Source of the DNA: Bimuria novae-zelandiae CBS 107.79
Taxonomy: Eukaryota > Ascomycota > Dothideomycetes > Pleosporales > Didymosphaeriaceae
Length of the DNA stretch: 64,000 nucleotides
Reading direction: 5' to 3'
Assembly (NCBI GenBank): GCA_010015655.1
Contig: ML976665.1
Coordinates: 977,149-1,041,148 of the forward strand
Shown piece by piece: positions 62,193 to 64,000 of this stretch (position 1 is the first letter of the stretch; the number at the start of each line of letters is the position of its first letter). Position numbers and translations under genes: made by a program. The notes under the pieces were generated by a model. The model was not told where the DNA came from. It searched no databases and worked only from the letters and a program-made list of their open reading frames with translations.

Positions 62193-62675
62193 ATGCGCGC
62201 CTCTACCGCTGCTGCCATCCTCGCCTTCACGGCTGGCATGACTTTTGCCGCTCCTGTCGCCGATCCCCGTGGCCGTGGCGGACGCATCGCGGGCGCACTC
62301 GAAGGTGCTGCTAATAGCGCCAGAATTGTCTCTAACGGGCTTTTGATTAACGATAGCCTTAACAAGCGCGAGGCTGAGGCTAAGTCTTGTGGCCGTGGCC
62401 GTGGCGGACGCGCTAGGGGCGCACTTGAAGGTGCTGCTAACGCCGCTAGAATTGTCTCTGACAGGCTTCTAATTAACGACAGCCTTAACAAGCGTAAGGC
62501 TGAGGCTGAGCCTCGTGGCCGTGGTTATAGTAGACGCGCTAGGGGCGCACTTAAAGGTACTGCTAACGCCGCTGGAATTGTCTCTGACAGGCTTCTGATT
62601 AACGATAGCCTTAACAAGCGCGAGGCTAAGGCTAAGTCTTGTGGCCATGGCCGTGGGCCGTGGCGGACGCGCTAG
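62193..62675 (+). CDS. KEP-type secreted repeat-peptide precursor (as it stands, 160 residues)
   Basis: The protein opens with a signal peptide (MRASTAAAILAFTAGMTFAA), then Arg/Gly-rich repeats. Each unit ends NDSLN-KR and the next begins EAEA, KAEA or EAKA: a Kex2 cleavage site followed by Ste13-type dipeptides, as in yeast alpha-factor. Released peptides would be about 36-40 residues: a Gly/Arg (often one Cys) head, then a helix-prone GALEGAANAARIVSDRLLIN part. This design is known for fungal KEP proteins (pheromones, dikaritin precursors, Rep1/Ece1-like peptides); the cores here are longer than dikaritin cores. In this window the frame ends early at 62673-62675 because of 7 extra nucleotides. 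No UstY-like (DUF3328) or other maturation gene is visible nearby. Confidence 0.8.
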   Translation: MRASTAAAILAFTAGMTFAAPVADPRGRGGRIAGALEGAANSARIVSNGLLINDSLNKREAEAKSCGRGRGGRARGALEGAANAARIVSDRLLINDSLNKRKAEAEPRGRGYSRRARGALKGTANAAGIVSDRLLINDSLNKREAKAKSCGHGRGPWRTR

Positions 62676-63352
62676 GGGCGCACTTAAAGGTGCTGCTAAC
62701 GCCGCTAGAATTGTCTCTGATGGGCTTTTGATTAACGATAGCCTTAACAAGCGCGAGGCTGAGGCTGAGCCTTGTGGCCGTAGTCGTGGCGAACGCGCTG
62801 GGGGCGCACTTGAAGGTGCTGCTAACGCCGCCAGAATTGTCTCTAATAGGCTTTTAATTAACGACAGCCTTAACAAACGCGAGGCTAAGGCTGAGCCTCG
62901 TGGCCGTGGCTGTGGCGGACGCGCTGGCGGTGCACTCGAAGGTGCTACTAACGCCGCTGGAATTGTCTCTAACGGGCTTCTAATTAACGACAGCCTTAAC
63001 AAGCGCGAGGCTGAGGCTAAGCCTTGTGGCCGTGTCTGTAGCGGACGCGCTGGGGGCGCACTCGAAGGTGCTGCTAATGCCGCCGGAATTGTCTCTAACG
63101 GGCTTCTGATTAACGACAGCCTTAACAAGCGCGAGGCTAAGGCTGAGCCTTGTGGCCGTGTCTGTAGCGGACGCGCTGGGGGCGCACTTGAAGGTGCTGC
63201 TAACGCCGCTAGAATTGTCTCTGATAGGCTTCTAATTAACGATAGCCTTAACAAGCGCGAGGCTAAGGCTGAGCCTCGTGGCCGTGGCCGTGGCGAACGC
63301 GCTGGCGGTGCACTCGAAGGTGCTGCCAACGCCGCTGGAATTGTCTCTAACA
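62240..63352 (+). repeat. Tandem array of nine 126-bp (42-codon) units
   Basis: The KR site recurs near 62365, 62490, 62616, 62749, 62876, 63002, 63128 and 63254, a 126-bp period except for one 133-bp step. The first unit follows the signal peptide directly and the ninth is cut off at about 63349. Differences between units are mostly substitutions. Confidence 0.9.
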
Positions 63353-63459
63353 TGTTGGTTCAGCACTTGGCGCGGTTCGGCAAATGGCGCACCCCAACCA
63401 AATCACGCAGTTTACAACACCTCGTTACTGAGCCATCCACAATAGCTAGAATATTCTAA
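62676..63459 (+). pseudogene. Out-of-frame remainder of the repeat-peptide gene
   Basis: From 62641 the repeat frame continues in another phase with five further units, all keeping KR/EAEA-type sites, until the last unit diverges after IVSN at about 63349. The terminal residues to 63459 are encoded by transposon sequence and have no repeat character. Confidence 0.75.
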
Positions 63460-64000
63460 TAATTCATTCAATTACTATATAAATTGCTGCGAAAAAGATG
63501 TACTACTGGAATTTCGCTGGAAGTTTAATATTGCGGCCACGGCGCGTTGTTGTTGTGGGTGCTGGATCACGCCCTATTTCATCACCCCTATCCCCCCTAC
63601 CCTCAGCAACCACCACACGTTGCTTTTTTTTCTGTTTTGGCGCTGCGGCAGGCTTTGAGACCTTCCTCTTTCCCTTTTGGGAAGTTTGTATAGCCTTTTC
63701 GGAGTTTTCTTTCTCCTGAATCCTCTGTTGTTGCTTAGCCTGTTTCTCCGCCGCGACCCTCTCCTTTTCCTCCCTTTTCTTAACCCTCAACCTTTCTCTC
63801 TCTTTCTTCTCCTGCAGGTTACGTAGCTTAGCTAAGGTTATTTCTGCCTTCTTACGCGCTTTTTCGAGTTCTACTTTCTCTTTCTCCTTATCTACAACGC
63901 TCTTGCGTACTCTAGCCTCCCTCAGCTTCCTCGGGGACCAGAAAACTGCACCACCGTGGTACTCCCTGCGTTGTTGCAGGTCTAGAGGCTTGCTCTTCTT
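63349..64000 (-). mobile_element. Fot1/pogo-type DNA transposon, left end, continuing beyond window
   Basis: The repeat-unit sequence stops inside GTCTCTAAC at a TA dinucleotide, the target of Fot1/pogo elements, and a new sequence starting ACATGTTGGTTCAGCACTTG begins, probably the terminal inverted repeat. The transposase lies inside on the minus strand. The other end is outside the window. Confidence 0.65.
63503..64000 (-). CDS. Fot1/pogo-type transposase, C-terminal part, intact
   Basis: The minus-strand frame is open from base 64000 to the stop at 63503. It begins inside LDLQQRREYHGGAVFWSPRK, then LREARVRKSVVDKEKEK, a long Lys/Glu/Arg/Gln coiled coil, SQKGKRKVSKP and the ending RGRNIKLPAKFQ. 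This is the conserved tail after the DDE domain of pogo/Fot1-class transposases in filamentous ascomycetes. No stop or RIP damage is seen in 166 codons, so the element may be recent or active. The DDE catalytic domain is outside the window. Confidence 0.8.
   Translation of the reverse strand, partial: KKSKPLDLQQRREYHGGAVFWSPRKLREARVRKSVVDKEKEKVELEKARKKAEITLAKLRNLQEKKERERLRVKKREEKERVAAEKQAKQQQRIQEKENSEKAIQTSQKGKRKVSKPAAAPKQKKKQRVVVAEGRGDRGDEIGRDPAPTTTTRRGRNIKLPAKFQ

Noticed and set aside
62653..62677. A tiny intron that would restore the repeat-peptide frame
   Set aside because: The available GT..AG interval (GTGGCGGACGCGCTAG) is about 16 nt, far below the minimum for spliceosomal introns, and has no branch site.
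62240..63352. CRISPR-like or satellite array
   Set aside because: Units are contiguous coding repeats of 42 codons without spacers and keep protease sites, so neither label fits.
62469..63353. 294-codon open frame on the minus strand across the peptide repeats
   Set aside because: It mirrors the 126-bp array and is open because every unit repeats the same codons. It lacks a signal peptide and any family resemblance, whereas the plus strand has a signal peptide and Kex2 sites.

Overview
The window comes from a filamentous ascomycete. Codon-dense genes carry short GT..AG introns of about 45-120 bp, and a long AT-rich block shows the C-to-T decay typical of repeat-induced point mutation (RIP). 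The gene content (STE20, HSE1, ENP2, MED13, SWF1 and RAP1 homologues, an ABCC transporter) and the RIP style suggest Pezizomycotina, perhaps Dothideomycetes. That last step is inference from sequence alone.

Left arm (1-32040) is ordinary gene space. An ABCC/MRP-type transporter (cut off by the left edge) ends at 4853. It is followed by about 4 kb of gene-poor sequence holding four copies of a dispersed repeat of roughly 120 bp. Next come a PAK kinase (STE20), the ESCRT-0 subunit HSE1, cytochrome b5, the ribosome-biogenesis WD protein ENP2 (minus), the Mediator kinase-module subunit MED13 (divergent from ENP2), a small one-TM protein (minus), the DHHC palmitoyltransferase SWF1 (minus), RAP1 (divergent from SWF1), and a MYND-finger gene broken by two in-frame TAG codons. 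All intron-containing models were checked for reading phase across splice sites.

Middle (about 32040-59480) is a RIP-degraded retrotransposon nest. It holds a piggyBac transposase relic; a Ty1/copia element whose reverse transcriptase is interrupted by a complete Ty3/gypsy element with 452-bp LTRs and an AGACT target duplication; a second copia element (43971-51224, GTAGA duplication) sitting in a second, truncated gypsy element; and younger, hardly mutated solo LTRs inside the old elements. Stop codons in the relics are overwhelmingly TAA/TAG where Gln (or Trp) is expected, so RIP here favours CpA. The gypsy element also carries a degraded antisense reading frame between pol and the 3' LTR.

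Right arm (59480-64000) is a small island of secreted-protein genes at the nest edge. It contains a tRNA-like sequence, a secreted PEBP-like protein with a probable GPI tail (minus), and the most striking locus of the window: a signal-peptide protein made of about nine 42-residue tandem repeats separated by Kex2 (KR) and Ste13-like (EAEA/EAKA) sites, that is, a KEP-type multi-peptide precursor. Its frame is broken by an extra 7 nt in one repeat, and its last repeat is cut by a Fot1/pogo-type DNA transposon whose transposase (minus strand) runs off the right edge intact.
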